A DNA stretch of 64,000 nucleotides from an uncultured Aquimarina sp. (GCA_947497175.1 CANMFM010000008.1:310001-374000), one strand, 5' to 3'. Counted from the stretch's first letter, positions 27,008-36,591 are shown. Program-made: numbers and translations. The notes: generated from the sequence alone by a model not told the origin.

Positions 27008-28249
27008 TTAACTTCCAGCTTGCTCTACCGTAAAATTGAATTTAGCAGCGATAGCCTCTGAGATACTTTGCAATGTTTCTGGAGTTACATTCCATAATCC
27101 ATTGGTACCACCCATTAGTTGATCAATAAACCCTTGAACTTCTGCTCTTGTAAAATATGGTGCATCGGTACCCGGGTTTCTGGTAAATTGTAGACTGTAT
27201 ATAAATCCATACCCTTCTGACAAATCGTGAAAAGCACTTGCATAATCAATTGTAGAAGCTTCTAAAGCGTTTTTTCCTTGTTGTAAATAATATACTGCTC
27301 TTATTCCTATAACTTCTGATATCTTTTCTCTAATAATAGCGGCTTGTGTATCACGAATATCATATTCTTTTGCGACGATAGCTGCTCTTCCCAATTTGAA
27401 AGCATTGTATATATCTGCTGCTATACCTGTAAAATCACCATCCTTATCGTTTTCTACTCTACCAATATATTTATTCAAGAAGTTATCATCAGCACCGATG
27501 GTTGCATTAGGGTTAGCCGGATCAGCAGAAGCACCGTATAGATACCCATAAGCTTCATCCCATTTATGCTCCATTGTCGTATAATTTTTACCGTCTGCTA
27601 CTACTCCATTGTCGTTATTTGTTCTATTATCTGCTTCGTCAAGAACTAAAGTACCTAAATAATTATTTAACGCTTGATCGGTCATTAACGCACCAATTAA
27701 ACTTTTTCCGAAAGCTTGATTAAATTCTAGTCCTTTTGCATTTACATATCGCGTAGCAGGGTCTGCTCCACCCTCTTCGATAAAACCAGCTACACCTTCT
27801 GTTGCGGGAGTAGTCCAATTTGTAAATACCTCGGCCACCTGGCTTTTTATCCAACTATCAAACTCGACTCTAATAGCATCACCAATGGTAGTATTTGAGG
27901 AAAAATAATCTCGTGATGCTGCAGTCTTACTACGCACACTTTTATCCGAAGCATTAAGAGACGCATCCGAAAAATCGTTCGCCCCTTCTACATGAGCAAA
28001 CATATCCAGTAAAACTTCTTCAGTTAGTGTTTCGTTTATTAATGCACTTACAATTTCTTCAGACATAGCAATACGAGTACTTTGGCCACTAAAACTTACT
28101 GTACTCTCACCATTGCGTTCAAAAACATAAGTGGCCGGAACTTCAAATTGTGTGTCTGGTATAAGAATAGTATCATCATCATCAGAACATGATCCAAAAA
28201 TAAGCGCCCCAGACAAACATGCAAGATTTAATAATTTATTGATTTTCAT
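27008..28249 (-). CDS. DUF4856 lipoprotein of the iron cluster
   Basis: The 413-residue lipoprotein (LACLSGALIFGSCSDDDD) matches DUF4856: VPATYVFERNGESTVSFSGQ near the start, then EHKWDEAYGYLYG, KLGRAAIVAKEYDIRD and a C-terminal LQFTRNPGTDAPYFTRAEV segment. The Asp-rich stretch after the lipid Cys is common in Bacteroidota surface lipoproteins. It is the first gene before the imelysin operon but is separated from it by a terminator. Its promoter is flanked by two 22-bp operator-like elements. A role in binding a metal or metal complex at the cell surface is inferred only from neighbours. Confidence 0.85.
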   Translation of the reverse strand: MKINKLLNLACLSGALIFGSCSDDDDTILIPDTQFEVPATYVFERNGESTVSFSGQSTRIAMSEEIVSALINETLTEEVLLDMFAHVEGANDFSDASLNASDKSVRSKTAASRDYFSSNTTIGDAIRVEFDSWIKSQVAEVFTNWTTPATEGVAGFIEEGGADPATRYVNAKGLEFNQAFGKSLIGALMTDQALNNYLGTLVLDEADNRTNNDNGVVADGKNYTTMEHKWDEAYGYLYGASADPANPNATIGADDNFLNKYIGRVENDKDGDFTGIAADIYNAFKLGRAAIVAKEYDIRDTQAAIIREKISEVIGIRAVYYLQQGKNALEASTIDYASAFHDLSEGYGFIYSLQFTRNPGTDAPYFTRAEVQGFIDQLMGGTNGLWNVTPETLQSISEAIAAKFNFTVEQAGS

Positions 28250-28255
28250 TGATTT

Positions 28256-28277
28256 TTATTTAGACTTATTACAAATA
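28256..28277 (+). promoter_or_regulatory. operator-like element, copy 1
   Basis: TTATTTAGACTTATTACAAATA is a quasi-palindrome 7 bp upstream of the DUF4856 start. It matches, in opposite orientation, 21 of 22 bases of the element at 28328-28349. The style (TTATTTAG...AAATA) resembles metal-regulator boxes of Flavobacteria, but which regulator binds is unknown. Confidence 0.55.
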
Positions 28278-28293
28278 GTTGATTTTTAAAGTG

Positions 28294-28324
28294 CAAATAT
28301 ATTCATCAAAAAGTATTTGACAAA
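28294..28324 (-). promoter_or_regulatory. complete Bacteroidota promoter for DUF4856
   Basis: The minus strand carries TTTG (28321-28324), a 19-bp spacer and TATATTTG (28294-28301): a full match to the TTTG/TANNTTTG consensus, 45 bp upstream of the ATG. Confidence 0.7.
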
Positions 28325-28327
28325 CTT

Positions 28328-28349
28328 TATTTGTAATAAATCTAAATAA
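28328..28349 (-). promoter_or_regulatory. operator-like element, copy 2
   Basis: On the minus strand it reads TTATTTAGATTTATTACAAATA, differing at one position from the copy at 28256-28277. It lies just upstream of the -33 box, so the two copies bracket the core promoter. Confidence 0.55.
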
Positions 28350-28411
28350 AATTAACTCACCTATTCTTGAAACAATACTAAAATACTGAATATCAAATAT
28401 TAATAAAAATA

Positions 28412-28873
28412 CTATTGTGTACTATTATATTGAGCTCTCAATGCTTCTGCCCAATTGATCAACATCTCTTTTTCTTCTTGTGTAAGGTTTCCATGAATCC
28501 AGGTATATGAAGCGAGAGGCATTTCACTTTCTTCTACTTCTTCAATAAGCTCTTCTAACTTATGATCTCTTTTTTTAGCTGTATATTCCTTCCAATCAGA
28601 CACATTAAAATGTTCTTTTCCTTCATCTACATGATGCGCAAGCCAATATGAAACCGGAGCGAGCTCTGCGTACCATGGGTATATAGTTTGATTACTATGA
28701 CAATCATAGCAATTATTTTTTAGTATTGTTTTAATTTGATCTGTAGGTTTTGTTTCATTTTCAAAATAAGCAACAGACTCATAGCCCGATTCATTTTTAT
28801 CGGGTCTGACAAATTGCATAATAATAAGCGCAACTAGCACTAATAAACCTATAATCTTACTGTTTTTTTTCAT
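28412..28873 (-). CDS. haem-binding-domain protein (CxxCH)
   Basis: The 153-residue protein has an N-terminal membrane anchor (IIGLLVLVALIIMQF). The PF14376-type domain has NNCYDCHSNQTIYPWYAELAPVSYWLAHHVDEG, with the CxxCH haem site at Cys 55, Cys 58 and His 59. His residues in AHHV may supply the distal ligand. It is likely a membrane-tethered c-type cytochrome in the periplasm, with an unknown redox partner. It follows the HMG-CoA lyase gene by 14 bp, probably co-transcribed without obvious functional link. Confidence 0.88.
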   Translation of the reverse strand: MKKNSKIIGLLVLVALIIMQFVRPDKNESGYESVAYFENETKPTDQIKTILKNNCYDCHSNQTIYPWYAELAPVSYWLAHHVDEGKEHFNVSDWKEYTAKKRDHKLEELIEEVEESEMPLASYTWIHGNLTQEEKEMLINWAEALRAQYNSTQ

Positions 28874-28887
28874 TCTATACTAAATTA

Positions 28888-29754
28888 TTAATGGTATTCT
28901 AAAAATATCTTTGAAGCTTCATTATATGCAGACTCAAAACTCATTGGTCGTATATTAGTATCTGCATTAACTGCGGTAAAATATGAAATCATACGTTCTG
29001 TTGGCATATTGCCTGTGAGCTCATCTTTTGCCATGGGGCATCCACCAAACCCCTGAATTGCCCCATCAAACCGTCTACATCCAGCTTTATAGGCTGCATC
29101 TACTTTTTCGTGCCATGTGGTGGGAGTCGTATGTAAATGTGCTCCAAACTCTATTTTCGGGTATTTAGGAATTAAATTAGAAAATAAATAGTCAATGATT
29201 TTGGGAGTAGACGTACCTACTGTATCAGATAAAGAGAGAATTTTGACACCCATACCACTTAGCTTCTCGGTCCACTCACCTACAATATCAACATCCCAGG
29301 GGTCACCATAAGGATTACCAAACCCCATAGACAGATAGGCCACAACATGCTTGTTTACCCGATCTGCAATATTTAATATTTCCTGTAGCGTTTCAACCGA
29401 TTCGGCTATAGTTTTATGAGTATTTCGCATTTGGAAATTTTCAGAAATAGAGAACGGGTATCCTAAGTAATCAATTTCAGGATATTGAGAAGCATCGTTA
29501 GCTCCTCTTACATTTGCAATAATAGCAAGTAATTTACTTTTTGTAGTAGAAAGATCTAATTGAGCCAATACCTTTGCCGTATCAACCATTTGAGGTATGG
29601 CTTTAGGAGAAACGAAACTTCCAAAATCAATCGTATCAAAACCACAACGTAATAGCGCCTGGATATATTGAACTTTTTTCTCTGTAGGAATAAACTCTTT
29701 AATGCCTTGCATAGCATCTCTTGGGCATTCAATAATTTTTACTTTTTCGGGCAT
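28888..29754 (-). CDS. mvaB: hydroxymethylglutaryl-CoA lyase
   Basis: The 288-residue TIM-barrel enzyme has the family's catalytic ECPRDAMQG (Arg 12, Asp 13), a GAHLHTTP metal-binding segment and the active-site loop GFGGCPMAKDELTGNMPTE with its Cys. It cleaves HMG-CoA to acetyl-CoA and acetoacetate, the last step of leucine breakdown. Length is normal. Leucine dehydrogenase, the first step, lies 5.6 kb to the right in a different transcription unit. Confidence 0.93.
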   Translation of the reverse strand: MPEKVKIIECPRDAMQGIKEFIPTEKKVQYIQALLRCGFDTIDFGSFVSPKAIPQMVDTAKVLAQLDLSTTKSKLLAIIANVRGANDASQYPEIDYLGYPFSISENFQMRNTHKTIAESVETLQEILNIADRVNKHVVAYLSMGFGNPYGDPWDVDIVGEWTEKLSGMGVKILSLSDTVGTSTPKIIDYLFSNLIPKYPKIEFGAHLHTTPTTWHEKVDAAYKAGCRRFDGAIQGFGGCPMAKDELTGNMPTERMISYFTAVNADTNIRPMSFESAYNEASKIFLEYH

Positions 29755-29982
29755 TTTAAAGCATCAAAATAAAAGAAGTTCAACTTAGAGTATAAAAATA
29801 TGATTATTTTTCAGAAAGTGTAAGGTATCACAATCTATTTTTCTGAAATATATTTTCACCTTTTTGTGGTCATTAAGTACAATTAATTATATCTGATATG
29901 AATACCTATTTTGATTATATGCGTTAAACAAAACGACACACTATACGTAATTTTATATCTATAAATCTTAAAAAAAAATATT

Positions 29983-30168
29983 ATGAATAGTGAGCAATTA
30001 GAAGGTAAATGGAAACAGGTTAAAGGTCAGTTTAAACAAAAATATGGAAAAGTAACTGATGATGACACGACGTACAGTGAAGGAAAGTTTGATGAAATGT
30101 TAGGAAAACTACAGGAAAAAACAGGAAAAACAAAAGAAGAACTTAAAGAAGAGATCGAAAAATTATAA
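29983..30168 (+). CDS. CsbD-family stress protein
   Basis: This small 61-residue protein has the CsbD pattern MNSEQLEGKWKQVKGQFKQK, YGKVTDDD and a Lys/Glu-rich end (ELKEEIEKL). CsbD-like proteins are abundant stress proteins of unknown mechanism. It stands alone on the plus strand with a strong terminator 29 bp after its stop. Confidence 0.88.
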   Translation: MNSEQLEGKWKQVKGQFKQKYGKVTDDDTTYSEGKFDEMLGKLQEKTGKTKEELKEEIEKL

Positions 30169-30196
30169 TTAGAAATTATTCTCGATTACGCATTAG

Positions 30197-30236
30197 AAAA
30201 AGTATCATAACGAATTAGTTATGATACTTTTTTTAT
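30197..30236 (+). terminator. strong intrinsic terminator after the csbD-like gene
   Basis: A perfect 15-bp stem (AAAAAGTATCATAAC / GTTATGATACTTTTT, loop of 6) with further T. It also points both ways toward the LysE gene. Confidence 0.8.
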
Positions 30237-30367
30237 AATACAGTTCTTTTTCCAGTCAAAAATCAAAGTATTGAAATAGTTTAAATCTTTTTAGGCTTTT
30301 TGATAGCGTCATAAATCAATAAGGACGCTTCAAAAAATTATATTAATAAAATAAACTCTGTATGTCA

Positions 30368-31000
30368 TTATTTTTTAGAAAAAAGGATAAAAATTCCAAT
30401 TCCTATAAAGACTGTTACCTGTAGCCATTTTAGAACTATCCCTACCCTTGCATTTTTTTTTAAATACTCAGAAATCGCTCCTGCCAATATTGCTATTAAT
30501 CCAAATACAATGATTCCCACAACTACGAATAAAGTTCCCAATACATAAAATTGAGTAACGTTACTTATTATTTTACTAAACAGAAATCCCGGAAAGAAGG
30601 CGAGAAAAAATATAGATACTTTTGGATTTAAAACATTCATGATAAAGCCTTGTCTATATAATTGCCCTAGACTCTTTCTTTCTACTTTTTCTCCAGAAAG
30701 TTGTATCGCAGCATCACTCTTAAATACTTTGAAAGCCAGAAAAAACAAGTATGACGCTCCAAGAAACTTAATTATAAAAAACAACGTATCGCTTTGCTGT
30801 ATTAGAACAGACACCCCAAATGCCACCAGTGTTGTATGAACAAAACATCCCGACATAAGCCCACCCACTACGGCCAATCCGTATTTCTTACCATTGACCA
30901 CACTTTGCATTAATACAAATATATTATCTGGCCCGGGAGTAATAGCCAAAATTGATGAAGCTATAATAAATGTATAGATAATTTCGTAGTTGATATCCAT
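30368..31000 (-). CDS. LysE/RhtB-family exporter
   Basis: The 210-residue membrane protein with about six helices starts with the family motif IITASS-like ILAITPGPDNIFVLMQSVVNGKKYGL. It also has FLGASYLFFLAFKVFKSD and GFIMNVLNPKVSIFFLAFFPGFL, which are characteristic of LysE translocators that export amino acids or similar compounds. Its ATG overlaps the stop of pyrD by one base (TAATG), so translation is coupled. Substrate cannot be told from sequence. Confidence 0.9.
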   Translation of the reverse strand: MDINYEIIYTFIIASSILAITPGPDNIFVLMQSVVNGKKYGLAVVGGLMSGCFVHTTLVAFGVSVLIQQSDTLFFIIKFLGASYLFFLAFKVFKSDAAIQLSGEKVERKSLGQLYRQGFIMNVLNPKVSIFFLAFFPGFLFSKIISNVTQFYVLGTLFVVVGIIVFGLIAILAGAISEYLKKNARVGIVLKWLQVTVFIGIGIFILFSKK

Positions 31001-32028
31001 TACGATTGCGTCTCTAATAAAGCTGTATTTATGTCCTTAATCAGCTTAGGGCCTTCGTATATAAAACCTGTATACAATTGCACCAAACTGGCACCTGCTT
31101 CAAGTTTTTCGATCGCATCTTTGGCGGTATGAATCCCCCCCACTCCAATAATCGGAAATGCCTTATTACTTTTTTCAGATAAAAATCGAATAACTTCCGT
31201 TGATCTATCGGTTAACGGTTTACCACTAAGCCCTCCTTTTTCGTTTAACAACTCGGGATTCGATTTCAAACCACTTCTGGAAATTGTAGTGTTTGTTGCT
31301 ATGATACCCGCGATTTTGGTTTCTCTAATAATCTCAATAATATCCAGAAGCTGTTCGTTTGTTAGATCCGGGGCTATTTTTAATAAAATAGGTTTTTGTT
31401 GCGGTTTTTGTTGATTTTTGTGTTGCAGTGTATTTAATAACGCTGTAAGAGGCTCTTTATCCTGCAAAGCCCTTAAATTAGGAGTATTTGGTGAACTTAC
31501 ATTGACTACAAAATAATCTACAACATCAAATAATGCATCAAAGCATATTTTATAATCCTCTACAGCATTTTCATTAGAAGTAATTTTATTTTTACCAATA
31601 TTACCTCCTATGAGAACTCCTTTATTCTTTTTCAATCGCTTTACCGCATCTGCTACACCTCCATTATTAAACCCCATTCTATTAATGATAGCACTATCTT
31701 TTTTGAGTCTGAATAATCGTTTTTTAGGATTTCCTGCCTGGGGCTTTGGAGTTAAGGTACCTATCTCTATAAATCCAAAACCAAAATCAGACAATTCGTT
31801 AAACAGTCTGGCATCTTTATCAAATCCAGCTGCCAATCCTACAGGATTTTTAAATTTTAAACCAAAGACTTCTCTTGCTAATCTAGCATCTTTTTTTTGA
31901 TATAAACTTCGGATTATCAAAGATACTAAAGGGATCTTTGCCAACCATCTAATCGTCTTAAATGTGAAATGATGAACATTTTCTGGATCAAACCTAAATA
32001 ATATTGGGCGAATTAAAAGTTTATACAT
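31000..32028 (-). CDS. pyrD: quinone-dependent dihydroorotate dehydrogenase
   Basis: The 342-residue class 2 enzyme has an N-terminal membrane-associating helix region ([21 protein letters not shown]), [49 protein letters not shown] with the catalytic Ser context, and a TNTT FMN loop. It oxidises dihydroorotate with quinone in pyrimidine synthesis. It is followed in overlapping fashion by the LysE gene. The divergent gene pepT starts 94 bp away. Confidence 0.95.
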   Translation of the reverse strand: MYKLLIRPILFRFDPENVHHFTFKTIRWLAKIPLVSLIIRSLYQKKDARLAREVFGLKFKNPVGLAAGFDKDARLFNELSDFGFGFIEIGTLTPKPQAGNPKKRLFRLKKDSAIINRMGFNNGGVADAVKRLKKNKGVLIGGNIGKNKITSNENAVEDYKICFDALFDVVDYFVVNVSSPNTPNLRALQDKEPLTALLNTLQHKNQQKPQQKPILLKIAPDLTNEQLLDIIEIIRETKIAGIIATNTTISRSGLKSNPELLNEKGGLSGKPLTDRSTEVIRFLSEKSNKAFPIIGVGGIHTAKDAIEKLEAGASLVQLYTGFIYEGPKLIKDINTALLETQS

Positions 32029-32122
32029 TGATCATGATTTTGCTTGAGCAAAAATAAGTTTTAGAAGGCTCTAATAAAAGCTTATTTTTGAAATCTTTAA
32101 TTCAGTTAATATTTGAATATTT

Positions 32123-33355
32123 ATGATCTCTAAGAAACATATCATCGACAGGTTTATCAGTTATGTAATCATTGATACTGAAAGTGATCCAGAAAGCAAT
32201 ACAACACCAAGCACAGAGAAGCAATGGGATTTAGCAAACAAGTTAGTTGAAGAATTAAAAGCAATCGGATTAGATGAAGTAACCATTGATGAAAATGCAT
32301 ATATCATGGCAACACTACCTTCTAATGTAGAAGAAGAAGTACCTACCATTGGTTTTATATCTCATTTTGATACCACCCCGGATTTTACAGGTGCTAATGT
32401 CAAACCTCAGATTATAAAAAATTACGATGGAAAAGATATACTTCTTAATCCTGAAGAAAATATTATTCTCTCTCCCGATTATTTTGAAGATTTAAAATTA
32501 TACATAGGACAAACCCTTATCACTACAGATGGAACTACGCTTCTTGGAGCTGACGACAAAGCGGGAATTACTGAAATAGTTACTGCGATGGAATATCTTA
32601 TACAACATCCAGAAATCAAGCATGGAAAAATTCGTATTGGCTTTACACCTGATGAAGAAATCGGCCGCGGAGCCCACAAGTTTGATGTTCAAAAGTTTGG
32701 AGCCGATTGGGCCTACACTATGGATGGTAGTCAAATCGGAGAATTAGAATACGAAAACTTTAATGCAGCCGGTGCAGTAGTAACCATTAAAGGAAAAATA
32801 GTACATCCCGGATACGCCAAAGACAAAATGATAAATAGCATGTATATAGCACAAGAATATATTAATGCTTTACCTAAGAAAGAGACTCCCGAGCATACTA
32901 GTGGTCGCGAAGGCTTTTTTCATTTACACGATATAAAAGGTAGTGTAGAAGAAACCAAATTGCAATACATCATAAGAGATCATGACAAAGAAAATTTTGA
33001 AGCCAGAAAAGAAACCATGTTAACTTTAGCTTCGAAAATGAATACTCAATACAAAGACGCGGTACATGTCGAAATAAAGGATCAATATTATAATATGAAG
33101 GAAAAAGTAGAGCCTGTGATGCATATTGTTGATATCGCAGAAGAAGCTATGAAATCTCTTGACATCACCCCGTTGATAAAGCCAATTCGAGGAGGAACAG
33201 ATGGTTCTCAATTAAGTTTTATGGGCCTGCCTTGTCCTAATATTTTTGCTGGCGGTCACAATTTTCATGGACGATACGAGTATGTACCCGTAGAAAGCAT
33301 GATAAAAGCGGTAGAGGTTATCGTTAAAATTGCAGAATTAACCGCAAAACAATAA
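32123..33355 (+). CDS. pepT: peptidase T (tripeptide aminopeptidase)
   Basis: The 410-residue M20B metallopeptidase has zinc-site motifs [38 protein letters not shown], and [27 protein letters not shown]. It removes the N-terminal residue from tripeptides in the cytoplasm. Length is typical. It is monocistronic and ends at a strong hairpin shared with the convergent yajC gene. Confidence 0.95.
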   Translation: MISKKHIIDRFISYVIIDTESDPESNTTPSTEKQWDLANKLVEELKAIGLDEVTIDENAYIMATLPSNVEEEVPTIGFISHFDTTPDFTGANVKPQIIKNYDGKDILLNPEENIILSPDYFEDLKLYIGQTLITTDGTTLLGADDKAGITEIVTAMEYLIQHPEIKHGKIRIGFTPDEEIGRGAHKFDVQKFGADWAYTMDGSQIGELEYENFNAAGAVVTIKGKIVHPGYAKDKMINSMYIAQEYINALPKKETPEHTSGREGFFHLHDIKGSVEETKLQYIIRDHDKENFEARKETMLTLASKMNTQYKDAVHVEIKDQYYNMKEKVEPVMHIVDIAEEAMKSLDITPLIKPIRGGTDGSQLSFMGLPCPNIFAGGHNFHGRYEYVPVESMIKAVEVIVKIAELTAKQ

Positions 33356-33380
33356 TCTAAAGCATATCAAATACTATTAA

Positions 33381-33424
33381 AAAAAAGCGCGATGATATCA
33401 GTGTTGATCTCATCGCGCTTTTAA
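33381..33424. terminator. bidirectional terminator between pepT and yajC
   Basis: AAAAGCGCGATGA pairs with TCATCGCGCTTTT, flanked by A and T runs, located exactly between two convergent genes. Confidence 0.85.
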
Positions 33425-33443
33425 TAGATTGATTATCCTGTTA

Positions 33444-33737
33444 TTACTTTTTATCAGCAGGTGGTGCATTTAATTTTTGACTCATCTCCAAAGAAATTGC
33501 CGATTTATCAAATGTTAATTTACCAGATCCTGTTTCTATAATAACAGCGTTATTTTTTTCACTGAAGTCGAAAACTTTTCCATGAAGACCGCTTTTCGTA
33601 ACTACTCGATCTCCTTTTTTAAGTTCATCAGCAAATTTTCTTTCCTTTTTTGCCTTTTGCATCTGCGGACGTATCATAAAAAGGTACATTACCACAAATA
33701 TTAATATAAAAGGAAGAAACTGTTGTATTTGTTCCAT
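33444..33737 (-). CDS. yajC: preprotein translocase subunit YajC
   Basis: The 97-residue protein has one membrane helix (FLPFILIFVVMYLFMIRPQ), then KKERKFADELKKGDRVVTKSGLHGKV, the YajC pattern. It associates with SecDF at the Sec translocon. It follows the DUF1573 gene by only 5 bp, in the order nusB-DUF1573-yajC often seen in Flavobacteria. Confidence 0.93.
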   Translation of the reverse strand: MEQIQQFLPFILIFVVMYLFMIRPQMQKAKKERKFADELKKGDRVVTKSGLHGKVFDFSEKNNAVIIETGSGKLTFDKSAISLEMSQKLNAPPADKK

Positions 33738-33742
33738 AAAAA

Positions 33743-34222
33743 TTACTTGCTAATTGGTGTTCCGCTTGCTGGTTTAGCCTTTGGAGTTACCATAGCTTTA
33801 ATCTTAAGAAGTTCTTTTCCAGCTTCAGTGTTAGCAGTAATTGTAACTTGCTTAGTTTGCTGGTTTGGCTTTCCGTTAGAGTTAAACTTAACAAGCATCT
33901 CTCCTGTAGCACCTGGTGCGATTGGTTCTTTTGGCCATTCTGGCACAGTACATCCACAACTTCCTTTTGCACTTACAATAACTAAAGGAGCTTTACCTGT
34001 ATTTGTAAAACTAAATTTGTGCTCTACAACATCTCCTTCATTGATTGTTCCGAAATCGTGCTCAGTTTCTGCAAAAGTCATTACAGGAAAATCTGTATTT
34101 TTTGCATCACGCTCAGCTGCTATTTCTACATTTTCTTCTTTAACTTTTTTTGCCGCTTCATCTTTACAAGACACAAATGTCATAGCAAAAACACCGGCTA
34201 AAATTAAGATTCCTTTTTTCAT
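33743..34222 (-). CDS. DUF1573 lipoprotein
   Basis: The 159-residue lipoprotein (ILAGVFAMTFVSC) carries a DUF1573 immunoglobulin-like domain: EHDFGTINEGDVVEHKFSFTNTGKAPLVIV, then SAKGSCGCTVPEWPKEPIAPG and a KQVTITANTEAG strand. The conserved GCGC could bind metal or form a disulfide. Second gene of the nusB-yajC operon. Function unknown. Confidence 0.92.
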   Translation of the reverse strand: MKKGILILAGVFAMTFVSCKDEAAKKVKEENVEIAAERDAKNTDFPVMTFAETEHDFGTINEGDVVEHKFSFTNTGKAPLVIVSAKGSCGCTVPEWPKEPIAPGATGEMLVKFNSNGKPNQQTKQVTITANTEAGKELLKIKAMVTPKAKPASGTPISK

Positions 34223-34272
34223 TACTTGGGTTTTTAATTAAATTGAGGGTTAAAAATACTATTTTTTTTGAA

Positions 34273-35217
34273 CTACATAAGTCCACGGCCAACTTTATTT
34301 AGTTTACCGCTCTCTTGATACTCTTTAGATATCTTATCAAGGATACCGTTGATAAAAATACTACTTTTAGGAGTACTATATTCTTTTGCGATTTCTAAAT
34401 ATTCGTTAATTGTTACTTTTATGGGTATAGAAGGAAACTTTACAAACTCGCAAATGGCCATTTTTATGATTGCTTTATCTAATTCGGCAATACGGTCTTT
34501 ATCCCAATTTGGGGTCTTTCCATCAATTTCTTTGGTAAATTCACTACCATTGAGCACAGTCTTTTTAAAGATATCTGTAGCAAACTTTTTATCATCTAAA
34601 TCCTTATACAACTTGGGCAACAACATGGTTTGGTCATGAGATGGTTTAATTTTACGAAGCATTTTGATTATAGCCGTATTTACTAGCGGCAGATCATCAA
34701 CCCATGTTAGCTTCTTATCTTCGAAATATTCGTATAGCTTATCATTAGGAGCTATGATTTCTTTAAAGATATCTAGCACAAAATCTTTATCTTCTCTAAA
34801 AGAACTAAGTTTTGTACTCATATAATCTTTATACAACTCGCTTTCTTTAATTTCGTCCCACAATATCTTTACGTACTCATCATCCAATTCCCAGCAATTA
34901 AGTTTTTTACGTTCTATTTCTGTTTTGAGTTGCACATTATTCTCTAAAAGTAACAGGATTTCATTAGTAACAAACTTTGTGTTTGGATTTTTTTCTTCTG
35001 AAGTTGCAAGGTGTTTTTTTTGACTTTTGGCTAAAAAATCAACAACATGCTTTTTAATTTCTACCAGAAGCTGAAGATTTATTAGAAACAAATCATACAT
35101 CTGATCAATACTAAAAAGAATAAACTTTTCTTCTTTATCGAGGTTGTCATTTTGCGTCTGCCCTATCGAATATAGCGACTGCATTACTTTTACTCTAATA
35201 TGTCTTCTGGTTAACAT
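34273..35217 (-). CDS. nusB: transcription antitermination factor NusB (long Bacteroidota form)
   Basis: From the ATG at 35217 the protein starts MLTRRHIRVKVMQSLYS, the conserved NusB opening; an upstream Met at 35265 is unlikely. The C-terminal third (AELDKAIIKMAICEFVKFPSIPIKVTINEYLEIAKEYS) is the RNA-binding NusB core. The middle insert (about 40-190) makes it about twice the length of E. coli NusB, as usual in this phylum. It acts with NusE/S10 in rRNA antitermination. Confidence 0.92.
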   Translation of the reverse strand: MLTRRHIRVKVMQSLYSIGQTQNDNLDKEEKFILFSIDQMYDLFLINLQLLVEIKKHVVDFLAKSQKKHLATSEEKNPNTKFVTNEILLLLENNVQLKTEIERKKLNCWELDDEYVKILWDEIKESELYKDYMSTKLSSFREDKDFVLDIFKEIIAPNDKLYEYFEDKKLTWVDDLPLVNTAIIKMLRKIKPSHDQTMLLPKLYKDLDDKKFATDIFKKTVLNGSEFTKEIDGKTPNWDKDRIAELDKAIIKMAICEFVKFPSIPIKVTINEYLEIAKEYSTPKSSIFINGILDKISKEYQESGKLNKVGRGLM

Positions 35218-35282
35218 AGAAAAAATTACAAAGAACTTTATATTAAAAAAAATGGACGAAAGCATATCTTACTTTCGCCCTG

Positions 35283-35290
35283 CAAAAATA
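35283..35290 (-). promoter_or_regulatory. -7 box for nusB operon
   Basis: The minus strand reads TATTTTTG (TANNTTTG), 66 bp upstream of the nusB ATG. A short hairpin (CGAAAG / CTTTCG, 35257-35277) lies between box and start, in the presumed leader. Confidence 0.4.
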
Positions 35291-35357
35291 CTATTATTTT
35301 TAATCTAGCTGTCTAAAAAGTTCTTTTTCTAGCTAATAATTTATTTTTTCAATCTGA

Positions 35358-36455
35358 TTATTGCTTGTTTTTTCGAGCCGTTATTCTATCCTCAGCAATA
35401 CCAATAGCTGCGGCGTTAGTTGTAGTATTAGTTGCCTTTGCTCTATTAAATATATCTAATGTCGTATTATAGATATTTTCGGTCTTAGACATAATTTGGT
35501 CTCTACCATAGCCTTCTATTTCTGCATACACATTTATAATACCACCTGCGTTGATTAAAAAATCCGGAGCATAAACAATCTCCTTCTTTTGCAATAAAGG
35601 ACCGTGTATAGCCTCGTTGGCCAATTGATTATTAGCTGCTCCCGCTACTACTTTAACTTTTAATTTGTCAATAGTATCGTTATTTATTGTTGCCCCTAAA
35701 GCACAAGGCGCATAAATATCTGCAGCTTCTGAATATAAATCATTTCCTCTGTAAATATCAACTCCATATTTAGCGCTTACCTCGGCAAGCCTTTCTTCAT
35801 TAATATCACTAATCACAACATGTGCTCCTTCTTCTGATGTTAAACGAACTAATTCTTCACCAACATGTCCTATTCCCTGAACCAAAATTCGTTTTCCGTC
35901 TAAATTATCATTACCATAAGCAAATTTAGTCGCGGCTTTCATTCCCATATACACTCCGTAGGCAGTAACGGGAGATGGATTACCCGCTCCTCCTTTTGAT
36001 TCAGAAATTCCGGTAACATAAGGTGTAACTTCTCTTACAGTATCCATGTCAGAAGTTTCCATACCCACATCTTCGGCGGTATAATATTTACCCCCTAATG
36101 TATGTACAAACTTACCAAAACGTCTCATTAAATCAGGGGTCTTTATCTTTTTTGGATCTCCTATGATCACTGCTTTTCCTCCTCCCAGATTCAATCCTGT
36201 GATAGCCGCTTTATAGGTCATTCCTCTTGACAATCTTAAAACATCATTTAAAGCATCCCACTCGGTCTTATAATCATACATTCTGGTTCCTCCCAAAGCA
36301 GGTCCTAAAATTGTGTTATGCACACCAATTATTGCCTTCAATCCTGTATCTTTGTCTTGACAAAAAACAACTTGTTCATGGTTATCAAAAGATAGTTGCC
36401 CAAAAACTGGAGCTTCTTTTTTTAATTGATTTGCAGTAAGCACTTCGGTTATCAT
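35358..36455 (-). CDS. leucine dehydrogenase (Glu/Leu/Phe/Val dehydrogenase family)
   Basis: The 365-residue enzyme has the catalytic Lys motif GLNLGGGKAVIIGDPK, GPALGGTRMYDY, EDVGMETSDMD and a Rossmann glycine loop VQGIGHVGEELV. It deaminates branched-chain amino acids with NAD+. Length and motifs match leucine/valine dehydrogenases better than glutamate dehydrogenase. Together with HMG-CoA lyase at 28888-29754 it supports leucine use. A divergent ABC exporter gene starts 137 bp away. Confidence 0.92.
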   Translation of the reverse strand: MITEVLTANQLKKEAPVFGQLSFDNHEQVVFCQDKDTGLKAIIGVHNTILGPALGGTRMYDYKTEWDALNDVLRLSRGMTYKAAITGLNLGGGKAVIIGDPKKIKTPDLMRRFGKFVHTLGGKYYTAEDVGMETSDMDTVREVTPYVTGISESKGGAGNPSPVTAYGVYMGMKAATKFAYGNDNLDGKRILVQGIGHVGEELVRLTSEEGAHVVISDINEERLAEVSAKYGVDIYRGNDLYSEAADIYAPCALGATINNDTIDKLKVKVVAGAANNQLANEAIHGPLLQKKEIVYAPDFLINAGGIINVYAEIEGYGRDQIMSKTENIYNTTLDIFNRAKATNTTTNAAAIGIAEDRITARKNKQ

Positions 36456-36591
36456 ATTGTGAAAAATTAAATTTTACAATTATATTATATTCAAAATCAG
36501 GTTGCTAAAATAATGTTTTTTTACGATTTTCAAATTTAAAGCTATTAAATTTTACGAATTATTTAATAAACAGTTTTTAAAAATAATCTTT

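Noticed and set aside
33723..34241. Plus-strand frame of 172 residues
   Set aside because: Antisense to the DUF1573 gene, which has a lipobox and conserved domain.
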